Positions 35,471 through 47,895 of a stretch of 64,000 nucleotides of DNA are shown here, one piece after another (position 1 is the stretch's first letter; each line of letters opens with the position of its first letter). The stretch covers positions 5,241,715-5,305,714 of the forward strand of contig NW_025336479.1 of assembly GCF_004798865.1 (NCBI RefSeq), given 5' to 3'. Made by a program: the position numbers and the translations under genes. The notes under the pieces are model-generated. The model saw only the letters and a program-made list of their open reading frames with translations, was not told the origin of the DNA and did no database searches. The stretch is from Varanus komodoensis. Lineage: Eukaryota > Chordata > Lepidosauria > Squamata > Varanidae.

Positions 35471-36846
35471 GAAAGCATATAGCTATACTGGCAGATTTCC
35501 AATGAGACTTAGGACTGATCTAACACAATGTGGATCCAACCCTGAAAATTATTTAAGAAATACAATTTCCTTTAATGCAAGGTATTATTTTTTAAATAAA
35601 TGTTATCTTGTTCAATTGCAGTCTTAACTTTACCAAGACAGGAATTGGTCCAATTTACGTGTAACACTGCCTGTATCTCACAAAACATTGTATCAAATTG
35701 TTTGATGCTAAAGTTGTGTTTGATGTGGGTAAAGCAAGATGACACTTAAGACACTCCAAGTACTAGTTCAAATGTTGATATACCCTTTTTCAGAATGACA
35801 CTCCCCCCTGCCCCGCCGTGGCAAAATATAAGAACTCTTTTAACTGTGGTTTCAACTAAATATTTCAACATAGACACTAAGAAATGTAAAGATGCTCAGG
35901 TTATAATAAAAGGATATTCACCAAGGAAGAAGCATTACTGTTGGAATGAATATGTGCGGGTAAAAAGATGATTAATCAACATATACTGATGTCTGAATAA
36001 CTTCCAAATCTTTATCGGAAAAGAATCCCTATTAGCTAAGTTAGTCATCAATGAATGGAAGAGGCACAAAGGCCAAAGCTCTTGGAAGTTCTTTCTTGCA
36101 GACTAGAAGCAATAATTCCATTTGCCAAAAGATACCTTTAAGTTATAAGCACCAAGACTCACAAAATAGTTTGACCAGCCAGAAAGTATTCAAAGTACTG
36201 CTATGATAAACATCTAGAACACACAGCACACAAAGGAATGATTTTTAATGGACTGTAAGCCTCTGTACTTGACTTGTTGTATAAACTTTTGTCTTTTATA
36301 TAGTGCTTAGCAGGTAAGAGCACACACAACACATTAAACTATGATGATACACTCACATATGGGGACTTTAAGAAAACAAAGATTAGATACATGTTGACAG
36401 TTTTCAATGTCTATAATCAGGCATTAGACTAGATGAGCCATTGTCCCTCTAGTATCTTGCTACTGTGATAGTTCAGTACGTTACTGAAGGTCATCAACTT
36501 TAGTGGAAGCCAGTTAATAGTATTTCTGTTGGATGGCTTGGTCATCTTAAAATGTAACAGGTAACCAACATTTAATAGATGCAGCCTAATGATTTACACC
36601 TCTGCATCTTCATTCATCATACTGGTATCCTTGGAATACCAGACAGAGATAGATCCAGTAAACTCTCACATCGCTTCCCCTGCCAGCCTCACCCCATTAT
36701 CACCATCCACAAAATATTACCAAAAAAAATCCACAGATCACACTAGTAAAGCTAAATGAAGAATGTGGTAACTCTCACATTTATCCTTGGGACTACAGAC
36801 AGGGACTACCAGTACAGTATCTCAGTGGGGGAGAAAACTGCTCTAC

Positions 36847-36970
36847 CTGGTCGAGGTTCTACAGTCCTATTTGCACCTTCATCCATAAAGACAAACCTTC
36901 CACCACCAAAGTCTTCTGTGTACTCGGAGAGGTAAAGCAGTGATGTGTAGTCAAAGGAACCATATGTCAC
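36847..36970 (-). CDS. OGFOD3: OGFOD3 coding exon, central dioxygenase core
   Basis: A 124-bp exon on the - strand, with acceptor ...ttcttcctag and donor gtagag. It encodes 41 residues, from VTYGSFDYTSLLYLSEY through EDFGGGRFVFMDEGANRTVEPRP, and the first base of a Gly codon. FDYTSLLYLS and DFGGGRF are the beta-strand core of the double-stranded beta-helix shared with prolyl hydroxylases. NRT is a potential N-glycosylation sequon, consistent with a lumenal catalytic domain. The donor (gtagag) is weaker than the others and precedes a 20.4-kb intron. Confidence 0.97.
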
Positions 36971-38319
36971 CTAGGAAGAAAACAAGATAAAGTATCTAAT
37001 TCCACAAGAGCTCAGTTTAAGCACTATATAAACCTGAAGACTTTTAAATTTAGGTTCCTCCCCTTTTTTGCTATGATATGTTAAGTGTGATTGTAATACC
37101 ATATTAGCTTTGTTTTCCTGAGAACAGCCTTGCCTAACTCTGTCAGAACACATTTCTCAGCAGACATCAAGAACTCATTTGACATGTAGATGAAGTACTA
37201 AAAGGCTATGCGCCCCCTGTAAACATAAATATTGCTTCAGCTGAAGAAGGTCCTCAAATAAGTCAAGCCTTTAGCCAAAACTCCTGCACTATGTGGGATT
37301 TGTTCCAACTGCACAATATTAAACATCCATTTAAAAGTGTTTTTGAAGATCCAACGCCAAATGAGAAAAGCCTATGGGAACTATTTTAATTGTTCAGATT
37401 CTCTTGAAAATGGCTTGTTTGGCTTATATCATGGATCACAGGGGTCAGCAGTGAGTGGCCCTTGGGCCAATTCTAGTGCTTGAGGACTGCTATATGGATT
37501 CCTGCTTCAGGATGCAGTCTCCAGGGCTGGAAGAAAGAGGCAAATTTACTATCCTCTGTTAGCAACTAAGCTTAAATTGGTGTTTGACTTAGCATATGGG
37601 AAACTTAACAATTACAATTTAAAAACTGAACACCATTCTTCTGGGCAATCTCAGTGCCTGATAGCATTCAATGGCCTTGTGTTTCTTATAAGAAATATCA
37701 GAGAAAATAGAGGGACAGTTTTCTGAGAAGACAGAAGAGAAACAAAAGAGTATGGACTAGAGAGAGAAAAGCTATGGGAAGAAAGGAGACAGTTCAAGTA
37801 ACTAGGAGACAAAAAGGAACTAATTCCATCTTCTCATGTGATCAGCCACATTCACATAGTTAGGTGCAGCCCACGACCATACCAAGAAACTTGGGTATGC
37901 AGCTCTCTCTTAACTGGTAGAATAGTTAAAGGAAATCACAAAGACTACTTAGTTATGGTTTCTATTATGGGGGTCAAGCAGGTCAACAGCCAAATTAATA
38001 CTACTGCCCATAATGAAAATACAACCCCCCCCCACCTAATTAAAAGTAAAACATTAATCCTAGCGATGCTAAATGTAGAACAATGTATAGTTTCATGGGG
38101 TTGGGGTTAGAATATCCTTTAGTGACATTCATTTACTGTGCTATTCAAGTGTTATACTTTTAGCCTCATTCTTAAATCTACTGATTACTAAGGGGTTTTT
38201 TTATTCTTTTATTTTTATCTTTTCAGCATCACTAACAATGGGTTTGATTAGATAAGTAAGTTTTTTTCACTTGAGGAAGATTTACTAACTGTAATAAAAT
38301 GGGCAAACTATAGTCACAA

Positions 38320-38560
38320 TTATTTTATTTATTAGATTTATATTCCTCCTTTTTTCAGACAAAGTGGCTTAGATCTTTCTCCTCCTGCTGCTCTCAATCT
38401 TATCCCCACAAAAGCTACCCTAGGAAAGAGCTTGGGCTGAGAGTCCATGACTGGCCTGAAGTCACCCAGTGGGCTCCATGGCCGAGCAAGGACTAGAACC
38501 CGGACTGCCTGAGTCCCAGTCCCACTCTGTTAACCACTACACCACACTGGCTCTATGTTA
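38320..38560 (-). mobile_element. tRNA-derived SINE, full length
   Basis: Read on the - strand: AGCCAGTGTGGTGTAGTGG (A-box side), GGGTTCTAGTCCTTG (B box), GTGACTTCAGGCCAGTCATG body, and an AATAAAT-rich tail at 38,320-38,345. Confidence 0.82.
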
Positions 38561-38774
38561 ATTACGGTGGTCATCATCATCACCCTCAAGGCTGCTGGTA
38601 TCAATGCTGTCCACTGTGCCAGTCACCTGGCTACCCCCTGGGGAGAGACGCTACCATGAATTTGCATCACCAGTTCCCTGTGGCAAGCAGTTAGCTTCTG
38701 AACTGGGGGAGATGCTGTTTTTTAGAGCTGGCTGGCTAAACCCTGTGGTTTGGTCATACAACTGACTAGCGTAA

Positions 38775-39150
38775 TTCTGCATAGGTAAAGGTAAAGATAA
38801 AGGTTTCCCCTTGACATTAAAGTCCAGACATGCCTGACTCTAGGGGGCGGTGCTCATCTCTGTTTCCTAGCCGAGAGAGCCAGCGTTTGTCCGCAGACAG
38901 TCTCCGTGCTCATGGGGCCGGCATGGCTAAACACCGAAGTGCACGGAACGCTGTTACCTGCCCACCGAAGTGGTACCTTTTTATCTACTTGCATTTGCAT
39001 GCTTTCGAACTGCAAGGTTGGCAGGAGCTGGGACGGAGCAACAGGAACTCACCCCATTGTGAAGATTCGAACTGGAGACTTTTCAGTCAACCAGCCCAGC
39101 AACACAGCAGTTTAAACCACTGCACCACCTGCATCCTATTACTATTAAAT
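38775..39150 (-). mobile_element. Squamate-type tRNA-derived SINE
   Basis: GGTAAAGGTAAAGATAAAGG, then CCTGACTCTAGGGGGCGGTGCTCATCTC, GAGAGAGCCAGCGTTTGTCCG, TGCATGCTTTCGAACTGC and the inverted tRNA head (GATTCGAACTGGAGACTTTTCAGTC ... GTTTAAACCACTGCACCACC). This family is abundant in lizards and snakes, as far as I know, and is a main pointer to a squamate source. Confidence 0.8.
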
Positions 39151-40164
39151 GATTCTTAAAGCAAACTTGAAACCATCCCAGGCAAGAAAAGCCAACCATT
39201 GTCCCATTTGAAATTGCCCCTTTCAAATCCTCTGCACTATTTTTCCTGTAGAACATGGTTGGCAACCAGTTCTTTATGTTTTTACAATACTGTTTTACTC
39301 TTCAATGTAGCAGAGCACATCAAATATATTAATAAGCAAACAACACGTTTCCCTTAGAAATTGATTTTTGTTCCAGTATAGGTCACAGTATCATATTTCA
39401 TATATGAAATGACCTTTAAAATATGACTAAGAATAAATTCTATTAATTTGCTAGAGCCTCAAAGAAACTAACTAGAATCTGACGTTCACTGTATGTTGAA
39501 ATTTAGAATTCTGTACTAAGGAAATGCAAACACTTTAAATTTTCTAAAAAGCAAAACAAATGAATGAAAATCTGCTTTCTGATATATAACTGTAAATAAT
39601 TTTGAACGTGAAAATGTTAAGAGATTCATGAAAGAACCTCAAATGCATACTGGTAGTGCCAGGCCTATTTCAAAACAAAACCATGTACATAATTCCAATT
39701 TCTCTACAAAGGAACAAATTAAGGAAGAGGATAAGGTGAAACAGACAATTCCAAGTGAAAGCAAAAAGGCAGAAGATCCTAGTCACTTAACACCACTTCT
39801 ACTGCATTCTCCAAACAATCTTGTGTCCATCCCTCCTTCCCAAAGAACCAATATACTGCAAAGGTTCAAGAGCTAGGTCTGAAGATGGAAACACCCATAC
39901 TTAGGTGCTTATGGACTCAAGAGATGGGTGAATCAGTCTCTCAATCTTACCTGAGGACATGAGGATTTGGAGAACTTTACCAGTTGCTCCCTGCTGTAGT
40001 CCTGATCCCGACTGGGGACCCCAAGCCTGATATTTTCATTGGAAGGAAAGTTCAATAATTTAAACATTTTTCCTTCCACTGCCAACAAGAGTTGCAAAAG
40101 AAGCAGCAACCCAGTTTAGGATTACAGTGAGGGGCAAAGGATTAAATCCCACTATTTGGAAGGG

Positions 40165-40390
40165 TCAGGGAAGCTGCAATCCTAAACAGTAAAGTCACAA
40201 TTAAGGCCCAATGAATGCAATAAACTTGAGTTAATCACAACTATGCTAAATCACATTAACTTCAATGGGATTAAGCATTGATTAACCTCCTTCACTTAAC
40301 AACTCTGGAATGAATGCCAAGAACTCAGAGAAACATACTTCTAAGTAAATGCACTCAAACTTGTACTGTAAGTATCTTTGGACAGCAGTT
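40165..40390. mobile_element. Old MITE copy ('tgcaatcctatgcat' family)
   Basis: GAAGCTGCAATCCTAAACAG, then TTAACTTCAATGGGATTAAGC and CATACTTCTAAGTAAATGC follow the family order with much divergence. Confidence 0.4.
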
Positions 40391-41754
40391 GTAGAAAAGT
40401 GCAATTTTGTTGTGGTTGTGTGACAAGGCTGACACTTGTGAAAGTTGTGATCACTGTGCTTTTTTAGCATTTCATTCTATTTTGCAATACCTATGTTTGT
40501 CCATTGTTTGGATTAAAAACAAAACCCACCCAAGCAGCATTAAAACAGATCTGTTCATTTTCTCTGCAATGGCTGACAAGGTATTGGCACAGTCAGATGG
40601 AAAGGAAAGTTTAAGTATGATCATTTTGTTTTGACAAAATACCATCAAGGATAAGCCTGCAAAAGGCACACCACAGAAATAAGATCTGCAGCTAAAATTA
40701 AGTGAGGTGTCAGGTAAAAGCTAACTTGAAGATATGTGGGGAGGCTTTCCATAAATCAGTACCTGCTTTTGGGATTATTTTACCACACTATTTCCTGGAG
40801 CAAAAGGCAGATATCTTGTAAAAACCAGGAAAGTAAGTAGGAGACGTATTTTCTGTCTAGTGTTCAATGGACAAGGGAAAATGTCATAATAACGTTCATT
40901 CAGAAACTGAAAAAAACCCTACATTCTATACTCTCTAAAATGGTAGGATTGCCCATTATAGCTATTTTGCTCAAAAGCTATTTTCAAGTTGCAGTAAGGC
41001 TATTTTCTTATAAAATGAAACAGAATTCAAGAGAGAGAGGAAAAGCAGCCTTTGTAGAAATACTTTTTACCATTTGAAAGGATTCCACACAGTTTGAGAT
41101 CTTATTTTCAGAATGTTCTTTACATACAATTGTGAAATAAAACCCCAATAAAATCTGTCACAGATGCAAAAGTTTATAAACACTAGTATTATTCAAGCAA
41201 GGAGTGACATTTTGGGAATGCTTACAGCAGGATGCATTTTACTTAAACGGATCTAGCTATAAACATTTCTTGCAGATGAATTATCTTTTCCTGGAAATGC
41301 ATTTTTGTAATTTTTACATAAGTATACAGTAGCTTAGTTATTGGCTTATCTCTCAGCTTCTGCTTTGACTTCTTTACTTGCTTTTTTTTTTTTTTTTTAC
41401 AACCACCACAGATTGCCAACTATGGTAAGCCTGAGTGGCAAAGGCATAGAGCCAAAAAAAAAAAAAGTCTTCTCCAAAACCCCCATCTAATAACAGCTGT
41501 TCATGTAATAACCTCAGTGAAGGGGTTCCCTACTAAAAGTAACCCTTGTAATACCTCAGGAGAGATTTGCTGCTGAATTTTGGTGGCAATATGCCAGTTC
41601 TTTTCCCACTGCCCCAAGGACTGAAATCAACAGCTGGGGATGTGGATCATAAAGCTGCACCAAAGAGACCTCCTGCAATTGTCTATCCCTGCTCTACTTG
41701 AAGACCAGATACTTAGAGGAAAAAATGGTAACAGTCTTTTGGAATCCCGCTTAC

Positions 41755-41908
41755 CTTGTCAATATGTGGATGCCAATATTCATCATGGGTTGTCTTGGCT
41801 TCTGAGTTGTTTATTCTGGAGAAGAATGTGGGCTTTGTCAAATACATGGAAGAGGAACTGATACCAAAAGCAAGGGCTATTTTTTGTTGAATTCTTTGCC
41901 TCACATCA
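41755..41908 (-). CDS. OGFOD3: OGFOD3 coding exon, first part of the dioxygenase core
   Basis: A 154-bp exon on the - strand, with acceptor ctttgcag and donor gtaagc. It completes the split Arg and encodes 51 residues beginning DVRQRIQQKIALAFGISSSS, then LTKPTFFSRINNSEAK and HDEYWHPHIDK. By comparison with the prolyl-hydroxylase-like 2OG-Fe(II) family, the H-x-D iron-binding pair is most likely in HPHID near the exon end (inference from family knowledge). Phase is 0 at the 3' end. It is nearly identical to the human segment around LTKPTFFSRIN. Confidence 0.97.
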
Positions 41909-44900
41909 CTGCAAAGAAAAAAACAGCATTTTAACAAAGCTGGACACCATACAAGAACGCTCACTTAAACGCTCCCTCTTTATAATAGGTAAAATTTGCA
42001 TAGTGCTTTATAGAGAACTCAAAGCAATTAATACACATTGTCTCAGGAATCCCAAGGAACTACCTTTCAGTGATGCAATTCACCAGTATTAAGGTACTGC
42101 ACCCCTCTCCTTTGACAGTTGTTCTGGAAGACTCCCAATTCTCTGGTAAGGATTTGGGGGTACAAGGGAGTGTAGCATGAAAAAAATCTCCTTCCCTTAC
42201 AATAGTAGACACATTTGTTGCATTAAAAATCATTCTGCTAGCACTGAGTCTCAGCCACAGTGAAATTCTCAGTATTCTAGAAAGAACTAGACAGTTTTAC
42301 AACTAGAACACCATAACCAACCATATAAAATTTCACTCCTGGGCATGCTTTTTGGCTGTATAAAACCTTTGCTAGCTGCCTGAGAGCTATTCAACAGTAA
42401 AACTGGAAGAACCAGTTTCACAGAATGATAGGAGAAAGTAGCAGCACTGATGTGTTTGCATATTAAAGTTTTGAGCAGACTCAAATAAGCTTCCCTTCCC
42501 CCTTCATTAGCAGCTGAATAAAAAGCAAGCATATCCTGTAAAAATTCTAGTCTTGATCTGCTTGACTGTGGTCTCCAACGTGGCCTTGTCCTCAACAGTT
42601 TCACATGGGGATGGTTGCTCTGAAGGCAGCAGAAACACATTCCCCGAGACACCACGGCAACTGGAAAGAGCAAGGACTGCACCTGGCTTGCTCTCAGCTG
42701 CACTGCAGTGTCACCACTGCAGGTGGCCAGACGGCGATGCTGCAACGCCTAGCCCACGGAAGGCACACACAGAGCCCAGAGCATCCCACGGGGCTCTATA
42801 AAGCCGCCAACTCCAGCTTGGCACCTCCTGCCTGGGCAATTTGTCACCCAGGAAAAGGAAGCTGCTTCTTCGGCTGCCTGCCTGCCTGCCTATCTGCTTT
42901 GCCATCTGCTCAGTCACTTTGTGGCTCTCCTTTGGTCTCCAGGTTAGCAGACCTGACAGTGAGTGTGGCAATTCACCTGTGTGATGACATATATTCCTTC
43001 TGCACTGTCCAAGTGTGAAGAAGGATTCTATCAGTACATTAAAATTACAACATGTTGAAAAGCCTAGGTTGCAGGGTCTGTCTCCTAGGAGAAAGGATCC
43101 TAATTCCTGTTTCTGGGATAGCATGGCACCTTGCAAACCAAAGCAGAGTTCAATATGGAGTTTATGGAGTCATATGGAGTTTTAATGAATGAAGCTCAGC
43201 AAGGCTCTGGACCTGATTATCTTGGAAACTGCCTCTCCACAGAAAGCAGAAGAGCCGTAGCTGACACAGTCTTAAAAGTCTATTCAGAAGTTTCATTTAG
43301 GAAGGCTATTTTCGCTGTGGTGAGTGTATAACTTGGCCATGTATAGCCCTTGCTTTACCTTCATCACAGAATTCTAATTTGATGACCTTCAGAAAAAGTG
43401 TAAAAGTTTTTTCTTTTTTTCAGGCCATCTCAGGCTGGTGGCACTTGTCAGGAGAAGATTCTTCAGAATGTGGTTTTGGACAAAGTTGCCTAAGGAAGCA
43501 GCAGAATCCAGCAACAATTTCCATGAATTGAGTTGGAAATTAAGACTAAAATGTGAATATTTAACTGCTTCACACAGGCCGTCAAACCACTGGCCTATCT
43601 GTTCCATACACGTTCTCAGAACCTTTTCCAAACCGCTTCCAAATACCCTTCAGTTCAGAGAGAAGGAACTTGTAGACCAAAAATCTGGGAAGCCACGACT
43701 CCCACCACTCAGTGTGGGTTGTCCATGGAACAACCCCGGCACACAGACCATCAGCCTTACTGTAGGTTGTTCTCCCTTTCTTTCTCCACCACCCTCTTAG
43801 CTGTGCAGGAACCCATTTTGCCTTCCTCCCGCCCCGCCTTGATCACAACCCCTTTTGTCGGCTTTGTCCGTCTGTTCTTCCAGGGCTGCATGCCCCCACA
43901 GTGGCAGTCAGGCACCGACGTCCACTTGGCGTGGCCATCACTGGCTTGCTGGAAGGAGGTGCCAATATGTGTAATTTCATTCGTAATTCTTGTTTTAATT
44001 TATGTTATGTCTTTCACGGATACGCACCAATGAAGGGTCACAATACAGAGCCTTTCTATTCAGTGTTCTGGTAAGTGGCTGTCAAGTGTAACAGGCAACA
44101 CGGATGGATACTGACCTGGCGAGGCTGCATATGGGTTTGCAGGCACTTAGTTCAGCTGCGTGTCAACTGAAATGCAAAGCAGCAAAGGGGATTTTTCCCT
44201 GAAATGAAGTGGTGAGGCTATCTTCTCCTTTCAGGTAGTGATAACATAGTCCTGACTGTTTCCAATCCTTTCCACCTTTTCCACACTTCTGCAAGCCTCC
44301 AAAAAGAGGAGATCTACATCCTGCCCCTATTTTGTGAGCACTTTCTTTTGACTGCGCTCAAGGGGTGTGCACTTCTTTCAGTCTAGCAAATCGGAGCGTT
44401 CTGGGTGCGGGGCAGGGAAATAGATACAATACACGAAATCACAGATTTCATGTACTTGCCGCCCCTCTTTCAGGGGAAAACATTTCACCGCTTTGCTTCT
44501 CAGCTGACACTTGTCAGTCGACAGCTGTCAAGTAGGCACTAGAAATTTATATGCAGCTTCACTTGGTCAATATCCATGGATGGTTGCCTCCCACACTGAC
44601 TGCAGGCAGGAAGTTGGCCAGGCAAGGCCCCACATTTCAGTTCTTTACACATGCGCACATGAAAAGGACTAGATTATCTTTAAACATCAGGAATGGAACT
44701 GTGCGTGTGTGTGCCACTCCCAATCCCAAAAAGGAGTGAGCAAGCCAGGGATGGTTGCTCCAAAGTACCATTTGGGCACTGGAGGACCAGACGTCACTGG
44801 GAGCAGCATGGGTAAGATTGCCAAGAGCAGCAAGGTTTTTGTGTGGCTCCTGCTGAGTGACACCCTCCCCAGTCCCCACAACGCACAATGGGACCGGTGC

Positions 44901-45849
44901 CCTGGAACAATATCCCAACCCACTGTGGGTTCAACAACCTCTACAACAGTCTAGAGGTTGCCAGGGTGGCTAGTTGTCCCCAGACAATCCACCCTATGAA
45001 AAGCAGTCTGCATTCAGGCAATATGACAACCCACAGGAGCTAATTACCCATAACCACTTGCCATGTTGTATACACCCAATCACTGCATAATGGAAACCAA
45101 TGTCTTGAGATGATATCTTAAGATGAAAGCTATTTTATAGCAATCCACAATTCAGATTTATATTTTTCCTGGTTATTCACATTGAAACTATCACCTAGAA
45201 ATAGCTATATTAGGAGAAGGAAGAGAACATATAGTATAAAACAACCTGGGCTGCAAGCACAACAAAATAATTAATCAATTGGGTTAAAATAATTGAAGTT
45301 AAACAAAAAGCATCTGTACTTCCTGCTGCAAGAGACTGCTTTAAATTGCAGCCTTCTTGGCATTATTCCTCTGCAATATAATTCACAGGGCACCAAAGCT
45401 ATAATTCACTCCCCAAGCAGTTGCCCTTTCAACAATTTAAAATGCACACTCATTGGTTCAGAATGTTAACTCTATTTCACTGTTAGCAAAAGTCTGGAAA
45501 GCGTACCAGAGCCTCTCAGTTAGCAGTCACCAAGGTATTTTTTTGACATCTGTTCTTAACAATTTAAGAGAAATGATAAATGTACTCTTCAACATGCCTT
45601 GAAGGTAGGAGACACTGGAGCCAAAGCACTGCCATGAGGGAAAACAAATTCAGCAGGAAAAAGCTGAATGTTTTCTCCAGCAGGCACAGGTTCCCCATGC
45701 CACACAAGCTCAATGCAGCCCTCCACCTCAGAAGAGAATCTGAGGGTACCACGAAGTGTGTCAAGAGTGAAGTTCACGGCTGGACACAACACAGAAAGCT
45801 TCTGTAACCTGAAAAAGACCCTGATCCACCTAACACTAGAGTGTTGACC

Positions 45850-45985
45850 CTGACTGGCAGTGACTCTCCAGGGTTACAGGAGGGAGTTTTTCCTGCTCCA
45901 CCTGGAAACACCAGGGATTACACCTGGGGCCTTCTGCAGGCAACGCGTATGCTCTGCCACGGAGCTATCACCCCACCCTACACAC
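45850..45985 (-). mobile_element. tRNA-derived SINE (same type as 3,715-3,850)
   Basis: The best preserved of the three copies: CTGACTGGCAGTGACTCTCC, then GGAAACACCAGGGATTACAC and CTTCTGCAGGCAACGCGTATGC up to the inverted A-box region CCACGGAGCTAT. Confidence 0.65.
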
Positions 45986-46329
45986 AGGCAGTGCGAGTTG
46001 ACACAGTGATTGAACTGGTGGGTATTTTTTGTGCTCTTTCTCTGCTGTCGGCAGTAATGAGGGAAGAATTGGTGCTCAAAGGCTACTGGCGTCTTCTAAA
46101 TACATTAGGACTGACTTCAGGAACTCGTGCTTTCTCCCCACAAGTTCTTCTTACCCAGCAGCAAACTAACACCCACTCTTCTCTGTACAATAGACCATAA
46201 GAAGCATTGACTCTGTTCTCCTGAGATTCAATAACTGACAACTGCAGGCTAAATTAAACAGTGCTGCCATATATACATATAAGTCACAAGGTTTAGCAAG
46301 AGGCAACTTGTAGATACAGATCAGTTGAA

Positions 46330-46760
46330 TGGTTTCAGTATTTCATCCCTGGATGGAACAGTGCTAGTAAGCATAGAACGTCGAGGTGAGGATACCTTTG
46401 TATAAGGTACACTGGTGAGCTCACACTTGGAGTATGGTATCTGGTTTCAATCACATATATTCAAGCAGTTCATACATATGAAGGGAACTAGGATGAATAA
46501 AGGAGTGAGGAACTTGAAAGATTTGAACAGCTTAACCCACCTTGTTTGGGAAAAACACAATCTGGATGCATGAAGACTTTCTACAGATATACAGATAATA
46601 ATAAAAGAGAGGGAGTGGACATTAAAAGGACCTCTGGCTGCAAGACTATATTAGATTTCAGTTAAAACTTACAAGATAATACTGAACTACTAGAGTGGTC
46701 TGATTCTGGAATAACTCCCTCAAATAGCAGTGGGTGTAAAGGACCTTGCTGGGCTGAATA
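46330..46760 (+). mobile_element. Old CR1-type LINE remnant
   Basis: CTCACACTTGGAGTATGGTATCTGG, AATCTGGATGCATGAAGACT and TGGTCTGATTCTGGAATAACTCCC line up in order with the ORF2 C-terminus/3' part of CR1 LINEs, but similarity is low. Confidence 0.45.
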
Positions 46761-47564
46761 ACTACAAGAGCTATGTTGTACAATTGCTTTGATGGACATC
46801 TAAAGCAAGAAGAGACATAACGCAATCACAATCAACTGGTCAAATGCAAGACCATGTCAGGCAGAGCCTGACTTGGTCCTGCCTGTCCTCCTCCGAGCAA
46901 GGACTGGTAGAAACAGGGACTGAAAATTCCTCCAATAAATCTGCCTATGGGACTTGTTTCTTGGTTGGTTCTGTTTATAAGGGTTTTTTGTAGGAAAACC
47001 CTGCATATTATGGCTAGATTTCCTAGCCACAAGAACAAATGACTTTTTAAAGAACTCTGGGTAATTGTAAGCATGTGCATGCTTGCTGCCTGACCCAGCT
47101 GCAAGTGGGAGATGCTAAGCAACCCATGGGCACATTTCTTCTGGATTGGTTGTCATAATGTGTGAATCAGAAACTCTCGCTTGTTTCTCCCCACAACAAA
47201 CTAGATGAATAACCCAATTGGTGGGGAAGCTAGTGACCTGAATGGAAAATGAGTGGACCAACCCTGCATCAGACCTGCGGTGTCAAACCAGCCAGCAGCA
47301 GCAGCAGCAGAGAGAGAGGGAGCAACCAGAGGACGCTGACACTCCCAAAGACCAACACTAGCTGTTTTGTGTGTGCAAAGCTGGCTTACCTCCTGTAGTG
47401 CACCATGGATAGCACCCAAGTGTGAAGCATAGAGCTAGCAATCTCAGGCAGCCAAAATACTTTGTATTAGCACTGTAGACTTCCTGGCTAATTGCACCAT
47501 TGACATATGAAACAATCAACCAACCAACCAACCCATTTTGCAGTTGGGTATAATGGAGGGGAGA

Positions 47565-47805
47565 CAGTGTGTGGTGTAGTGGTTAAGAGCCTGGGACTGG
47601 GACTCAGGCGACCTGGGTTCTAGTCCCCGCTCAGCCATGGAGCCAACTGGGTGACTCTGGGCCAGTCACAGACTCTCAGCCCAACCTGCCTCACAGGGTT
47701 GTTGTTGTGGGGATAAGATGGAGGAAGAGATGTAAGCTGCCTTGAGCCCTTTGTAGGAAAAAGGCAGGATATAAATAAAAAAATAAATAAATAAAATAAA
47801 TAATA
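47565..47805 (+). mobile_element. tRNA-derived SINE, full length, best preserved copy
   Basis: The head GTGTGGTGTAGTGG-like A box and CCTGGGTTCTAGTCC B box precede the body GTGACTCTGGGCCAGTCACAG, the CCTCACAGGGTTGTTGTTG segment and the AAATAAATAAATAAA tail. This is the only + strand member in the window and the least mutated, so probably the youngest. Confidence 0.85.
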
Positions 47806-47834
47806 AAACTGCATCTGAATACTGACAACCAGTT

Positions 47835-47895
47835 CCGGTCTACTTTATTCAGAAATAAGCCCTGCTGATTTCTACCGAGTAAAGCTGGCTTCATT
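47835..47895. mobile_element. MITE fragment ('tgcaatcctatgcat' family)
   Basis: GGTCTACTTTATTCAGAAATAAGCCC, then CTACCGAGTAAAGCTGG; a short core fragment directly after the SINE tail. Confidence 0.35.

Larger units (their letters stand above)
16452..36846 (-). other. OGFOD3: Last OGFOD3 intron, 20.4 kb, rich in mobile elements
   Basis: Bounded by donor gtagag (read on the - strand, next to 36,847) and acceptor cttgtctttcag. It contains the L2/DIRS nest (17.63-24.61 kb), SINEs, CR1 tails, a MITE and BovB. The stretches 27,100-27,770, 27,830-32,980 and 35,480-36,840 show no recognisable gene, apart from old LINE 3' tail debris near 29,430-29,580. Confidence 0.85.
36971..41754 (-). other. OGFOD3: OGFOD3 intron, 4.8 kb
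   Basis: It holds two SINEs (38,320-38,560 and 38,775-39,150), an old MITE (40,165-40,390) and homopolymer runs near 41,390-41,466. Nothing else is recognisable. Confidence 0.9.

Noticed and set aside
42605-43136. Open frames of 137 and 141 codons on both strands in an OGFOD3 intron
   Set aside because: They overlap each other in antisense, have no family motif and no splice context. They are explained by locally higher GC.
45925-45985. tRNA-like sequence with B-box similarity; also at 25,100-25,195, 38,480-38,555, 39,060-39,140 and 47,570-47,630
   Set aside because: They are heads of SINEs: each is followed by a SINE body and tail and cannot fold into a full cloverleaf. No genuine tRNA gene was found.
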